A stretch of 39,721 nt of DNA from Candidatus Delongbacteria bacterium (GCA_027858795.1 JAQICF010000252.1:1-39721); one strand, 5' to 3'. Shown: positions 14,287 through 24,300, counted from the stretch's first letter. Made by a program: numbers and translations. The notes: generated by a model from the letters alone, not told the origin.

Positions 14287-15784
14287 TTGTATTTGTTTCC
14301 CTTAAAATCGTTTCAAAATGTTCTTTCGAGATTTTCGTAAAGCCTCTTGGAGCAGAATTGACATCAGCAATAATACCCAAATCGATCATCTTTTTTAAAT
14401 TTATTCTTTTAGGTAATGTATAGCAATACAAAAAATTTACAATAAAAGGAGGATTATTGGGATTCTCATTCCACCACTCTAAAAGTTTTTCATCTGTAAA
14501 TACGCTTCTCTTTCTGCATTTTGTAATAAAATTCTTCGAATTCTTAAATGAGAAAACAGTACTCTCTACAATACCTAAAGTAGTGATGACACTCTTGTAA
14601 TATCCACCCGTCCTGTAAAAAATTATAAGATCTCCTTTTTTGATATCCCTTTCATATGATCTTGATATATACACTTTCTTAATCGCATTTCTATGTGGAC
14701 TTTCTTCTATATATTCTTCTGGTCTTTCGTTGTTTAATAATGAATCCGGTAATAAATCACTATGATACTCTGGTTTTATTGGAACTAAAAAAATTGAATT
14801 GTTTTGTGACATATACGGATATGTTATCTTAGGTTCATCTATATTGAAATTAGGATTATAATTCCTTTTATACACAACTTCTTCTCCGTTCTCAGTGACT
14901 TTAATACCGTGATACTCAAAACCCCAATCCTCAAGTATTCTTACAAGCATTTTCCTTTCGATATCTTCCTCAGATATAAAAATAGTTACATAAATTTCTT
15001 TTACCTTATTTCTCAAAGCATTATCAAAAACAACTTTCATAAATCTTTCACTTAATCTATTGCCTGTACTTGTTATTTTGAAAGTGCCTATCTTTAATCT
15101 CTTTTTGGGTAAGAATTGAGGAGTGATATCAGAATAACTTTCATCACCTTCGTTTTCTACTTTTAAATATAGAAATGATGTAACAACACCATCTTCTAGA
15201 GTCACATATACAGGTTCATCTGATTTTTTTAGGTACCATTTATTGAATTCACAGTAATCTTCTCTAAAACTATCGAAAAACGGATCGGTTACCTCAATAT
15301 CTCCAAACTTCCTCTGCTTAACAGCAAGTACCTTATATTCAACCAGCCCAGGATTTTCATCCAATACCTTACCGATAAAGGAAGAAATCGTAAACACTCT
15401 ATCATCAATGTCTAACAATTTGGCTTTAGAATGTATCTTACGATCTTGAGTTATTAGATAATCTATCCTTTCAGCAAAAATTTCATTAAGCAATAATGTA
15501 TCATTTTTATCGTTATCGGTTGTATCATGCTCATCAGAAACAGTTTTCACTTCATCTCTTAATGGTGTTACAGTCTGAAGTTGCTCATAGCTTTCAAGCT
15601 TTATACTAAAAGTTTCAGCTGTATCTAGATTACTGTTCTTTTCAATCTCTTGAAGAGTTATAGGATGCACACATTTATCAAATTTCCCTTTATCTAATAG
15701 ATTAAATAGTTGCCCTATTGACTTATTTAAAATACGATGGGATTCTCTATGAATTATAATATTTGTATCAAGTAATACTTTCAT
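14264..15784 (-). CDS. PIN-GNAT-PUA three-domain protein
   Basis: A 506-residue protein with three recognisable parts. Residues 1-150 are a PIN ribonuclease: LLDTNIII with Asp6, an acidic LQEIEK near 46, NDTLLL near 93 and LITQDRKIH near 112. Residues about 155-330 resemble a GNAT acetyltransferase: RLKIGTFKITSTGNRLSERF in place of the acetyl-CoA loop, then LVRILEDWGFEYHG. Residues about 345-495 are a PUA-like (EVE/ASCH) domain: IFLVPIKPEYHSDLLPDS, KKGDLIIFYRTGG and GIVEST. The combination suggests an RNA-directed toxin or defence factor, coupled to a second PUA-like protein (ASCH). The start follows CGGAGAATAG, downstream of the shared palindrome at 15825-15837. The function is inferred. Confidence 0.78.
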   Translation of the reverse strand: MKVLLDTNIIIHRESHRILNKSIGQLFNLLDKGKFDKCVHPITLQEIEKNSNLDTAETFSIKLESYEQLQTVTPLRDEVKTVSDEHDTTDNDKNDTLLLNEIFAERIDYLITQDRKIHSKAKLLDIDDRVFTISSFIGKVLDENPGLVEYKVLAVKQRKFGDIEVTDPFFDSFREDYCEFNKWYLKKSDEPVYVTLEDGVVTSFLYLKVENEGDESYSDITPQFLPKKRLKIGTFKITSTGNRLSERFMKVVFDNALRNKVKEIYVTIFISEEDIERKMLVRILEDWGFEYHGIKVTENGEEVVYKRNYNPNFNIDEPKITYPYMSQNNSIFLVPIKPEYHSDLLPDSLLNNERPEEYIEESPHRNAIKKVYISRSYERDIKKGDLIIFYRTGGYYKSVITTLGIVESTVFSFKNSKNFITKCRKRSVFTDEKLLEWWNENPNNPPFIVNFLYCYTLPKRINLKKMIDLGIIADVNSAPRGFTKISKEHFETILRETNTNESIIVD

Positions 15785-15824
15785 CTATTCTCCGTATTTT
15801 ATTGCAATATACTAAAAGCAAAGG

Positions 15825-15837
15825 GTCATATAGTGAC
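15825..15837 (-). promoter_or_regulatory. Shared cassette operator D
   Basis: GTCACTATATGAC on the minus strand, extended to a 5-bp arm palindrome GGTCA-N5-TGACC, followed at the same distance as in the other copies by TATATTG (about 15804). It precedes the PIN-GNAT-PUA gene. No hairpin is attached to this copy. Confidence 0.65.
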
Positions 15838-15888
15838 CTTTTGCCTGTTCTTGAAATCAATTCTCAATTGCCTATTGTAAATTGTCAT

Positions 15889-16137
15889 TTAGAAATTAAA
15901 ACCATAAACATACCATAACGCGCCTGGATAATCTGGATCATCACCACCTGGATGTGAATCACATCTGTGTTTTTGTGCTAATTCGGTTTCCATTTTTTGA
16001 GCATCATTTTTGCTATTAAATGGACCAGCTAGTACCTGCCAGTCTCTCAATGTTGGATATTGTGATTCCCAATATGCTTTTCGTTGATCTAAATTTGTTG
16101 TCATACCTATTCTACATCCCATTTTCATCTCGTTCAT
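15889..16137 (-). CDS. Small GIY-YIG-like or unknown protein (82 aa)
   Basis: An 82-residue protein with CRIGMTTNLDQRKAYWESQY near the N-terminus and HPGGDDPDYPGALWYVYGF at the end. The first motif resembles the strand-loop-helix that begins GIY-YIG folds, but no Tyr pair or catalytic Arg/Glu set is certain, so the assignment is tentative. Three Met codons near the start (MNEMKMG) make the exact start unclear. It lies 6 bp downstream of the FRG-domain gene and is the last gene of the membrane-protein/FRG operon, so it probably belongs to the same system. Confidence 0.6.
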   Translation of the reverse strand: MNEMKMGCRIGMTTNLDQRKAYWESQYPTLRDWQVLAGPFNSKNDAQKMETELAQKHRCDSHPGGDDPDYPGALWYVYGFNF

Positions 16138-16143
16138 TTATCT

Positions 16144-17016
16144 TTAATCTAAATCGTTATAAATTATATTTTCTTTAATTGCTCTTATATAACCTTCAAG
16201 TCCCGGAAAAAGTGTTTCTGCATTTATATTATGTTTATTCAAATATTCATAAATATCTTTACACCATTCCCTTGGATAAGTTATTTTAAGTGCATTGACA
16301 TCATCGTTTTTAAAATACACATTATTTATTAATGATTCGACATTAGTCATTGCGTTCGTAGGAATCATAAAAAGCCCTTGTTGAATTTGAATACGAGTAT
16401 TTGATTTTCTAGGTCTATAAATTTCCAGTATTTCTTTTTTATTGTCTCTAAAATGGTCGTTATGAAAATTTATTATCGTACTGTAGTCATTTTTGTAATA
16501 TTCCTGAGGTAAATGTCGTTTATATTTTTTGGGATCTAATTTTTTTATCTTTTTATCAGTTTTTTCAACGATAATTTCATTTATATCAGTAAAGTTTTCA
16601 GCTTTCAATGCATAAATTGCAGATCTTTTTGTTTTAACTTCTTCTGATAAAGAAAAATATAGCGCAACAAATGGAGAAAATGTAAAATCAATTATATGAG
16701 TATGGGCACCAAAATGTTGTAAGAAAGATAATTTACTAAAACAATCATCTTCTTCACTAATTTCGTTAGTAAGCAAATGTAATCTTCCAACTAGTTCATC
16801 TAATAAATACCATTTACCAAATTCTATTTGATTCTTTATACTCATATACGGATGAACTTTAATATGTTTTTCAGCTAATCTTAAATAAGAAGATTTTAAT
16901 TCCCAAGTCGCATCTGATTGACCACGGAAATAATATGTATCTTTAAAATTTTTATTCAAATACTCAATTAACCGCATAAAATTTTGTCTTTTTGTAAATT
17001 TTTTTGGTGTTATCAT
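16144..17016 (-). CDS. FRG-domain protein
   Basis: A 290-residue protein with an FRG domain, named for the Phe-Arg-Gly motif. The signature is TYYFRGQSDATWELKSSYLR near residue 28, then LSFLQHFGAHTHIIDFTFSP with the conserved His and Asp, and ALYFSLSEE. The domain occurs in phage-related and defence-linked proteins; activity is unknown, though the conserved RG, H and D residues suggest an enzyme. The C-terminal 100 residues (after about 190) are rich in charged residues. The start follows AAGGATAGCT. It is 8 bp downstream of the 682-aa membrane protein gene and 6 bp upstream of the 82-aa gene, a tight three-gene operon. Confidence 0.85.
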   Translation of the reverse strand: MITPKKFTKRQNFMRLIEYLNKNFKDTYYFRGQSDATWELKSSYLRLAEKHIKVHPYMSIKNQIEFGKWYLLDELVGRLHLLTNEISEEDDCFSKLSFLQHFGAHTHIIDFTFSPFVALYFSLSEEVKTKRSAIYALKAENFTDINEIIVEKTDKKIKKLDPKKYKRHLPQEYYKNDYSTIINFHNDHFRDNKKEILEIYRPRKSNTRIQIQQGLFMIPTNAMTNVESLINNVYFKNDDVNALKITYPREWCKDIYEYLNKHNINAETLFPGLEGYIRAIKENIIYNDLD

Positions 17017-17024
17017 AGCTATCC

Positions 17025-19073
17025 TTATTTCTTCAACGCTTCCAATTTTTCATGATATTTTTCGTATATTGACATATCTTGATTAAAATAATTACTCATA
17101 ACTATTTGGAAAGGGTGATTCCAAAGTGATGAAGGACTAAGATTAAAACCTTTATAAGATAAACCACTAGTGTGATAATTCAGCATTTGAAAATCAGTTC
17201 CAGTAGATCTTCTAAATATATCTTCTTTAACATCTGGGAAATCAGCTATAGATAAATTAAATTTTTCGATCAATTTATTATCTATTTCGATTATATAATT
17301 AATCCAACAGCCAATCAGCTTCATAACTGGATAAAAATCCGTTTTATATTTAGATTCAAATTTTTCATATGTTTCTAAAACTTTTTCAATAATATTTGCA
17401 ATTACTTGTACATTTTGTTCTTTTTCATCTTTAATGCTGAACAAGTATAATGCAAAAGAGTCTAAAAAGTGATCTTTTAAATGATGTGATAAATATATTT
17501 TTTTATCTGTTTTTAGAGTATAACATTTCTCCGTATTCTCTAGAACCAATTCAAAAACATTTTGTACATGCTTATCTTTATCTACATTCAACAAATCAAT
17601 ACTAAACAGTACTAAGAAAGTAAATTCTGAATAAAAATCATATACTGAGGGTTCGTTTTTATCAAAATCTATTAAAATAATATTTCTATAAAAATGCAAT
17701 AGCTCAGCAATATAATGATTTACATTTATTTTTTGTTCATCTTTTTCTAATTTACCTAAATTTAGATTTGCAATATCCCAAATAAAAGAATCTACACCAA
17801 ATAGAGCGGGATAAATTACCATTAAGTTTTTTGATTTGTTTTTTACTTCGATAAATCCTTTTGCAAAATCATTAAAAAATCTTCGAATATGGTTCATATC
17901 AGAAAATACATTATCTAACTCAGCAAATTGTTTTAACAATATGATAAACCTCTTTCGTTTTATGCCTACTACATTTCTATAATTCATACTTGCCCAAAAC
18001 CCGTGAGGTCCTTCTAGGTTCTTAAATAAAAATTCCTCTATCTTATCTAGAAAAGTAATGTAACTGTTCTGTGATATATTGTGGTTCTTATCATGTTGGT
18101 AGATATGCTGCGAAAAAACATTTATTATGTCATGGCAAACTGATGTTCTTTTTAACTGAAATGTTTTGTAATAAAAATCCACTAAAAGGTACAGTAAATG
18201 TTTGTCATAATTTCTATTGATCTCCCCTTTTTTTGTATCATTATGGAAAACCATGGAAGTATGGCCAACAGACTTTACCAAGTATTCATATAATTTTTCA
18301 TTATAACTATCTTTAATGCTTCTAAAAACAAATTCATAATTATCATTCAGAGAGCTTAATAGTTCCTGTTCATCTTTAAATAAAATTTTATTAGTTTCGA
18401 TCAAGTGTCTTTCAACTAATCTTGGTATTTCGTCTAATATTTTCTTAGTTATTACAAAGTCGTTTTTATTAACTATAGTAGATATCAGATTTTCAAAAAG
18501 AATATTCATTTTTAGAATTAAACCATCATAGTATTTTTTAGAAATACTTCTAGCATTACCTAATTTTGAAGTTATTCTAATATAGTTTTCTAAATTCCCT
18601 GAAATTAGTTCAAAGTAATTCTCACTACTCAAAGAATAGATAGTACGTATTGCTAAAGGAAATAAAATTAAAATACTGCTTATTAATGCAACAATACTAA
18701 ATAAATTGTGCGGGAATTTCAAACAATAGAAATCAAAGAAAATATGGACAATCAACAAACCGATAACATACGCGAATATTGCAAAATAATATCCTAAATG
18801 TTTAATATAATCAGATGTAGATAAATTAAAGTTACTGATTTTACTTATGTATATCCCTATTAACGAGAATAATATTGTAATAAGAAAAGTAAAAATATTT
18901 ATTGAGACGCCATAAATTTCAGAATTAAAAAGAGACTCAAAATTGACAGAGATTAAATATTCCATAATATTAGCTTCGAATAAGTATAATAGAAGCGTAA
19001 AAATAAATGTGAAAAATAATATTGATATTAAAATATTAAATGATGTTTTTTTATAATTAATTTCGATTTTCAT
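17025..19073 (-). CDS. Membrane protein with large cytosolic helical domain, first gene of FRG operon
   Basis: A 682-residue protein I do not recognise. The N-terminal 150 residues hold four likely membrane segments (starting near ILISILFFTFIFTLLLYLF, NIFTFLITILFSLIGIYI, YYFAIFAYVIGLLIVHIFF and LFSIVALISSILILFPLAI). The remaining 530 residues are soluble, almost entirely helical and rich in Lys, Asn and Asp, without any motif I can name. A membrane anchor plus a large helical cytosolic part is common in abortive-infection effectors, but that is only an analogy. The ATG overlaps the TGA of the upstream restriction-modification remnant (ATGA), so it was once translated in the same operon. The FRG gene follows after 8 bp. 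Confidence 0.7.
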   Translation of the reverse strand: MKIEINYKKTSFNILISILFFTFIFTLLLYLFEANIMEYLISVNFESLFNSEIYGVSINIFTFLITILFSLIGIYISKISNFNLSTSDYIKHLGYYFAIFAYVIGLLIVHIFFDFYCLKFPHNLFSIVALISSILILFPLAIRTIYSLSSENYFELISGNLENYIRITSKLGNARSISKKYYDGLILKMNILFENLISTIVNKNDFVITKKILDEIPRLVERHLIETNKILFKDEQELLSSLNDNYEFVFRSIKDSYNEKLYEYLVKSVGHTSMVFHNDTKKGEINRNYDKHLLYLLVDFYYKTFQLKRTSVCHDIINVFSQHIYQHDKNHNISQNSYITFLDKIEEFLFKNLEGPHGFWASMNYRNVVGIKRKRFIILLKQFAELDNVFSDMNHIRRFFNDFAKGFIEVKNKSKNLMVIYPALFGVDSFIWDIANLNLGKLEKDEQKINVNHYIAELLHFYRNIILIDFDKNEPSVYDFYSEFTFLVLFSIDLLNVDKDKHVQNVFELVLENTEKCYTLKTDKKIYLSHHLKDHFLDSFALYLFSIKDEKEQNVQVIANIIEKVLETYEKFESKYKTDFYPVMKLIGCWINYIIEIDNKLIEKFNLSIADFPDVKEDIFRRSTGTDFQMLNYHTSGLSYKGFNLSPSSLWNHPFQIVMSNYFNQDMSIYEKYHEKLEALKK

Positions 19074-19222
19074 TCTCTCCCCTCAACAATCCCAATTTCT
19101 TCCTCACTCAGCCCATAAAGCTCATAAACCATTTCATCGATCTCAGCTTCGGTTTTGCTAATATCTTCCCACTCATATTTCACACCCTTATTTCTCAACT
19201 CATCAACTTTGGGAATTGTAGT
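19070..19222 (-). pseudogene. C-terminal remnant of a restriction-modification enzyme
   Basis: About 50 codons without a start encode KVDELRNKGVKYEWEDISK and then IDEMVYELYGLSEEEIGIVE. The second phrase is the characteristic tail of type IIG/Eco57I-like methyltransferase-restriction proteins, and of related BREX and DISARM methylases. Its TGA overlaps the ATG of the membrane protein at 19073. The rest of the gene is absent: a stop lies at 19223-19225 and no coding sequence of this type follows. This is direct evidence of a lost restriction system at this spot. Confidence 0.7.
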
Positions 19223-19322
19223 CTATATTCTTACTACTAAATTATATTGTAATTGAATCATGTATAAAGTGCAATTATATAATTAAATTTTTAGTAAAAT
19301 AATAAAATCAACCGTGTCGTAA

Positions 19323-19457
19323 TTATGGACGATAATTCGTACTATGACAATTAGGACAAGGTGGTAACTTATCTGAATTATCATCAAGCGTTACTTTCTG
19401 CCCACATTTTGTACAAGTATATGTACCTTTTCCAGGTTTTTCTCCGGTTTTTGACAT
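19323..19457 (-). CDS. Small zinc-ribbon protein
   Basis: A 44-residue protein with two Cys pairs, CTKC and CPNC, spaced as in a rubredoxin-like zinc ribbon. It starts MSKTGEKPGKGTY, a phrase typical of small zinc-ribbon proteins found in many bacteria, and ends HSTNYRP. AAAGGAG precedes the ATG at 19457 with good spacing. Function is unknown; such proteins are seen as nucleic-acid or protein adaptors. It is 26 bp downstream of the P-loop ATPase on the same strand and could share its transcript. Confidence 0.8.
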   Translation of the reverse strand: MSKTGEKPGKGTYTCTKCGQKVTLDDNSDKLPPCPNCHSTNYRP

Positions 19458-19483
19458 ATTAAGCTCCTTTGTTTTGTGTTTAT

Positions 19484-19939
19484 CTAAATGCTGAGTGGTT
19501 TAGATTCTACTACTTCAATTGCTAACTTCTGCACACTATCCAAATACCAGCTTATACAATTAACTCTCTTGTTCCACCTTCTGGTAACCCTACCTAACGG
19601 AATTTCAAATGTATAATCCTCATTAGAAATATTCATTTCTTTTTTTAATAGATTTCTCATCGGATCAACAATATCCCTAATTGATGTTATTATAAGGTAA
19701 ATATCTGTGTTCTCAGAATAGAACTTTTTCAATTTTTTGATACATCCTGGGGTATCTGTATCAGATTGGATTAGAACTTTAATATTTGCCTTCTCGAGAA
19801 TACATTGAAAATCTCCCCTTTCAGGAATTACTTTATAAATTTCCTTATAATCAAATTCATCCCTCATTTTTTTTGCCAATTTTAAAATTGATTCAGATTT
19901 CCCAGTATTTGGTGCACCTCCAAAAAATAAGTATTTCAT
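19484..19939 (-). CDS. Small P-loop NTPase
   Basis: A 151-residue protein starting MKYLFFGGAPNTGKSES, a good Walker A motif (GxxxxGKS) right at the N-terminus. A Walker B-like strand is not clear; KVLIQSDTDTPG or IYLIITSIRD may take that role. Length and layout suggest a minimal nucleotide kinase-like or AAA-like fold rather than a full ATPase. AAAGGAAT is a suitable ribosome binding site. It follows the 101-aa gene by 41 bp. The partner and substrate are unknown. Confidence 0.7.
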   Translation of the reverse strand: MKYLFFGGAPNTGKSESILKLAKKMRDEFDYKEIYKVIPERGDFQCILEKANIKVLIQSDTDTPGCIKKLKKFYSENTDIYLIITSIRDIVDPMRNLLKKEMNISNEDYTFEIPLGRVTRRWNKRVNCISWYLDSVQKLAIEVVESKPLSI

Positions 19940-19980
19940 ATTCCTTTCCTTTTGAAAAAATTAGAACAACATACTCTACA

Positions 19981-20286
19981 TTAGGTTGTTTTACATCCCA
20001 ATGCCCAATCACCTCCAATTACAATAAAAATATTGCTACTTAAATTCTGTTTTTTGAATTCTTTCTCTATCCAATCAATAACTCTATCCCTAAGATCACC
20101 TGCACTTTCTATTTGAGGGCTATCAAATTCTCCGAAGTATGTATTATTAGGCAGTTCAATTACTTTGTTCTTATCAGACTTCACACTTTTGTACAACTTG
20201 ATCGATTCTAAAAGTTTCGTGATCTCATCATAATCAACATCTTCTGAATTATGAATATCAAATGTGACTGTTACTGTAAAACTCAT
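19981..20286 (-). CDS. Unknown small protein (101 aa) paired with P-loop NTPase
   Basis: A 101-residue protein, probably alpha/beta, with a beta-rich start (SFTVTVTFDIHNSED), a central helix (DEITKLLESIKLYKSVK) and an end with IFIVIGGDWALGCKTT. No family is recognised. A strong ribosome binding site (AGGAGG) precedes the ATG. It is the first gene of a likely set with the P-loop NTPase and perhaps the zinc ribbon, which suggests a small two- or three-part module in the island. Confidence 0.6.
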   Translation of the reverse strand: MSFTVTVTFDIHNSEDVDYDEITKLLESIKLYKSVKSDKNKVIELPNNTYFGEFDSPQIESAGDLRDRVIDWIEKEFKKQNLSSNIFIVIGGDWALGCKTT

Positions 20287-20362
20287 AATTTCCTCCTGTG
20301 TTATTTATTAAATATCATTAAAGCAAAGATAATCAGCGAAAAATATAATAAATTCCCATAAA

Positions 20363-21255
20363 TTATTTGCTAATGGTTTTTATATAAAAGAATTTTTTAC
20401 TGTTCGATAACTGCGCAGTCCAGCTTGTTCCACTATAGTTTCCTGAAATATCTTCAGTGAATCCATCATATGGGTCTTCTGAAGAATAAACTTTATAATC
20501 ATACAGCCATCCTGCATCATCCCAACTAATTAAAATTTCACTATTTAATAAATCCGTTAAAATAGTAATATTTTGCGGAGTAGGTGGTGGCTCTACATAT
20601 CCAGTATCATATAAACTAAATTCACTTTCTACTAAATGACATTTTAATTTTACGAAATAATAGTAAATATTGTTTGGTTCCACATTATAATCATCCCAAT
20701 ATTGATTTGGTGTTACTCCATCAATAATTTCATCAGCATCATTCGGATCCGGTGTTAATCCCCTATATACTCTGTAATAATTTGTATAACTAGGATTAGA
20801 ACCCCATATATCCCAAGTAAGATGAATATGATCCTCGTAAGTACCACTGCTTGCATTTACGTTATCAGGAGGAGCTATATACCAAAATTCATTTGAATAA
20901 ATATTTGACCAATTTCCGTAATTATCTGATGCTTTAACATAAATATTATTTGACCCGGGATCTAAATCAATCTCTCTGCTCCATTCCGGTGACATGAGAT
21001 GTTGTCCAATATCGCTAAAGCCTGTATACCAATAGCTACTATTGTCAGGATCACATTTGTTTTTACCTTTACAGATACTACATAATCCGTAGTATCATAC
21101 ACAAAACCTTCTGCTGTGATCGTATTATCAGAAAACATATCTCCATTTTCCGGTGATATGATCTGAACTGTGGGTATTTGAGCAAATACAATTCTTGGAA
21201 CTAAAAGTATCATACAAGCAATGAGAAGCAGATTCTTATTGTGTAATAACAACAT
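20363..21255 (-). pseudogene. Secreted fibronectin type III-like protein, frameshifted
   Basis: The gene begins at the ATG at 21255 (AGAGGGTAATT upstream) with a signal peptide ending in IVFA and a mature start QIPTVQIISPENGDMFSDN, typical of Ig/Fn3-like surface proteins. Around 21040-21065, near a run of five A residues, the frame changes: the downstream frame carries KCDPDNSSYWYTGF, then MSPEWSREIDLDPGSNNIYV and two Fn3-like domains (for example PPDNVNASSGTYEDHIHLTW). No single frame covers both, so it is a pseudogene, a programmed slip or a sequencing error. No sorting domain is present at the end. Confidence 0.72.
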
Positions 21256-21355
21256 AATTACCCTCTTTCTTATTATCATTATGTGATTTCTTTGATGATT
21301 ATTTACATTTTCATACCTTTGTATAGTTATTTCTATGATAAGAAAATATGCAAAT

Positions 21356-24300
21356 TTACTTCACCATGAGTGCTTTAATAACTTTACTGTAATTTGCTGT
21401 TTTCATTACAACAAAATACATTCCAGTAGTGACTGTGTTACCTTTACTATTTTTTCCGTTCCAATTAACTGTGTAACTACCTGGATCTTTCAATTCATTC
21501 ATAAGATTCCGAACTATCTCACCATTGTAATTAAATACACTTATGCTGACATTGTTTTGTTTAACAAGATCGAATGAGATGGTTGTTTCAGGATTGAACG
21601 GATTCGGGTAGTTCTGATGTAGTTGAGTAACTTTTGGAAGGTTTAGTTCTTCGATACCAACAAATGATGTGATGTTCCATGAAATACTGTCAGTTTCAAA
21701 ACCATCACTTACGATAGCTTTAATTAGATATCCACCATTTTCATTAAATGTGTGATTGAAGTCAGGACTATTATTAATTTGATTATCATTTTCAATAAAC
21801 CAGTTATAATAAATCATATCACTCACATCTGGATCATATACAGTAATTTCAAATAGAACTTCAGGTGCAACATTATATACTGACAATTCCTGTTGAACTG
21901 GTATAAATGATGTGATTACAGGTGCAGTGTTTATCGAGAGTGACCAGATATTTGAATAAGAACTTTCTCCTGTAGCATTCTTCGATCTTACTTTCCAGCT
22001 GTGTGAACCAGCAGTTAAATTGATTGATGGTGTGTAACTACTGGATGTAATAGAGTAAACACTTCCATCAATATCAATATCATAACCTGTAGCATAAGTG
22101 ACATCATTCCAGTCAAATAAGGGAGTCTTATCAGTAGTTGTCATTCCGTTTGTGGGAGCTATCAATGTTGGAGTTATTGGTATAGGGTTTTGAACTGTTA
22201 CAATCCAGTTAGAACTATAAGCACTTGAACCAGAAGCATTCTTAGCTAATACTTTCCAATTGTGAGATCCGAGTGATAAATTACCTGACGGAGTGTAACT
22301 ACTAGACGTAACTGAATAAACATTACCATCAATGTTAATATCATAACCTGTAGCGTATGTGGCATCATCCCAGTCAAATGAAGGAGTGGTGTCAGTAGTT
22401 GAACTTCCATTTGCTGGTATTGCTAATATTGGAGTTGGTGGAATAGGATTTTGCACTGTTACAATCCAAGATGAGGTATATGAACTATTACCAGTAGAAT
22501 TCTTAGCTCTTACTTTCCAATTGTGAGATCCGAGTGATAAATTACCTGATGGAGTGTAACTACTAGATGTAGTTGAGTTAACGCTTCCATCAATATCAAT
22601 ATCATAACCTGTCGCGTAGGTTACGTTATTCCAATTAAAATAGGGTGTTGCATCGGTTGTTGAGCTTCCGTTGGTTGGTGATGCTAATGTTGGTGTTCCT
22701 GGAATAGGATTTTGTACTGTTACACTCCAAGACGAGGTATATGAACTATTACCAGTAGAATTCTTAGCTCTTACTTTCCAACTGTGCGAACTGATTGACA
22801 AATTGCTTGATGGTGTGTAACTACTAGATGTAGTTGAGTAAACGTTTCCATCAATGTCGATATCATAACCTGTTGCGTAAGTTACGCTACTCCAGTTAAA
22901 ATAAGGTGTTGCATCGGTTGTTGAGCTACCGTTTGACGGAGTTTCTAATGTTGGTGAGTATACTACATTTACAGACTCAGCATCTTGAGGAAAATTATGA
23001 CCATTATCCATAGCAAAGTAATATATAGTTTCCGAACTACTAAGATTTACATCAAATTGGAATGTATAAGACGAATTATCTGGATGTTGATCTTGTGCGG
23101 GGGAATACTGCCAAGAATTACTGCCTATTTTATAGCCAATGTAATGAATTCCTGATTTATCTTCTGCAGTAATAGTAATTTGTACATTTGAACCCTCTGG
23201 AACATATGAAGCTTCGTAAGTTGGGTAATCTACTTGGGCTTGCCAATTCATTCGAGTGCTGGTACCTCCTGCATAACCTGATTGGACAATTGGAGCTAGT
23301 TCTTCATTTGGATCATCTCCCCATTCATCCCAAAAATAATTGTGATCATCAACATTACTAACTTGACTAATGTCAAAATTCTGTTCCTGTCCATTTTTCC
23401 CCCATACCCAATAACCATTGAATTCATAACAATATTCTACAAGTCCATCACAGCGTAAATGGTCTATTTCGTTTGGATAAATATTAGTGTAAGTTGAATT
23501 ATGCCTAAGAGCATCTACAGTAGGAAATACAGGATATCCTATGTCCCTTCCAATTAAATAAACTGCTGTATTCATAACATTATGTCTTCTAGAGAAAGTC
23601 ATATCGTAACCAGATAAGCTTGCGTTAATTGTATGAGCACCCCAGTACGTGAGACCATCTGGATTGTCTTGCATACTTGACCAATAATTATGTTTTACTA
23701 CCTCAGATGTACCACCCACTTCAATTATCCTTAAGTTATGACCAGAATCCATTCCTGCACAGAGACCAGTATGACCGATCCAATCTAATATTCCTGCCCA
23801 AGTAAATCCATTATCTCTATAACCGGGATCAGCATACTCTTGAGTTTCTAAATTGGCCTTAGTATTTAAATAAGAACTCTCTTTGGGTTTTGTTTTAATA
23901 TTACTTTTATTCTGTTTGAGTTCAATCCCATTGCCGATATTATTTATAAAATTTAGTTCATACTCATAGATCTTGTTTTCTGGAATTTTTAATAGAATCT
24001 CTTTTGCTTGATTTTTGTTTATTTTGTGTAATAATACGCACAATATTTCCTTAATATAAATTTCGTTTTTTGTCTCATACAACAAATCAAATAAAGATTC
24101 AGTCAATTTCCTATAGCTAATATTCTTCATCTCTCTTTTATAATTAACCTTATACCCATCATAAAATGGTTTAAATGCTTTAATTGCATAAAGAAGCATT
24201 TCATCATCTTTTTCTGTAATTATTTTGTATATAAGATTGTTTAATTTTAATAATGCTAATTTTGTGTAAAGTCCATTAAATTTATTTTTGTTTTCAACAA

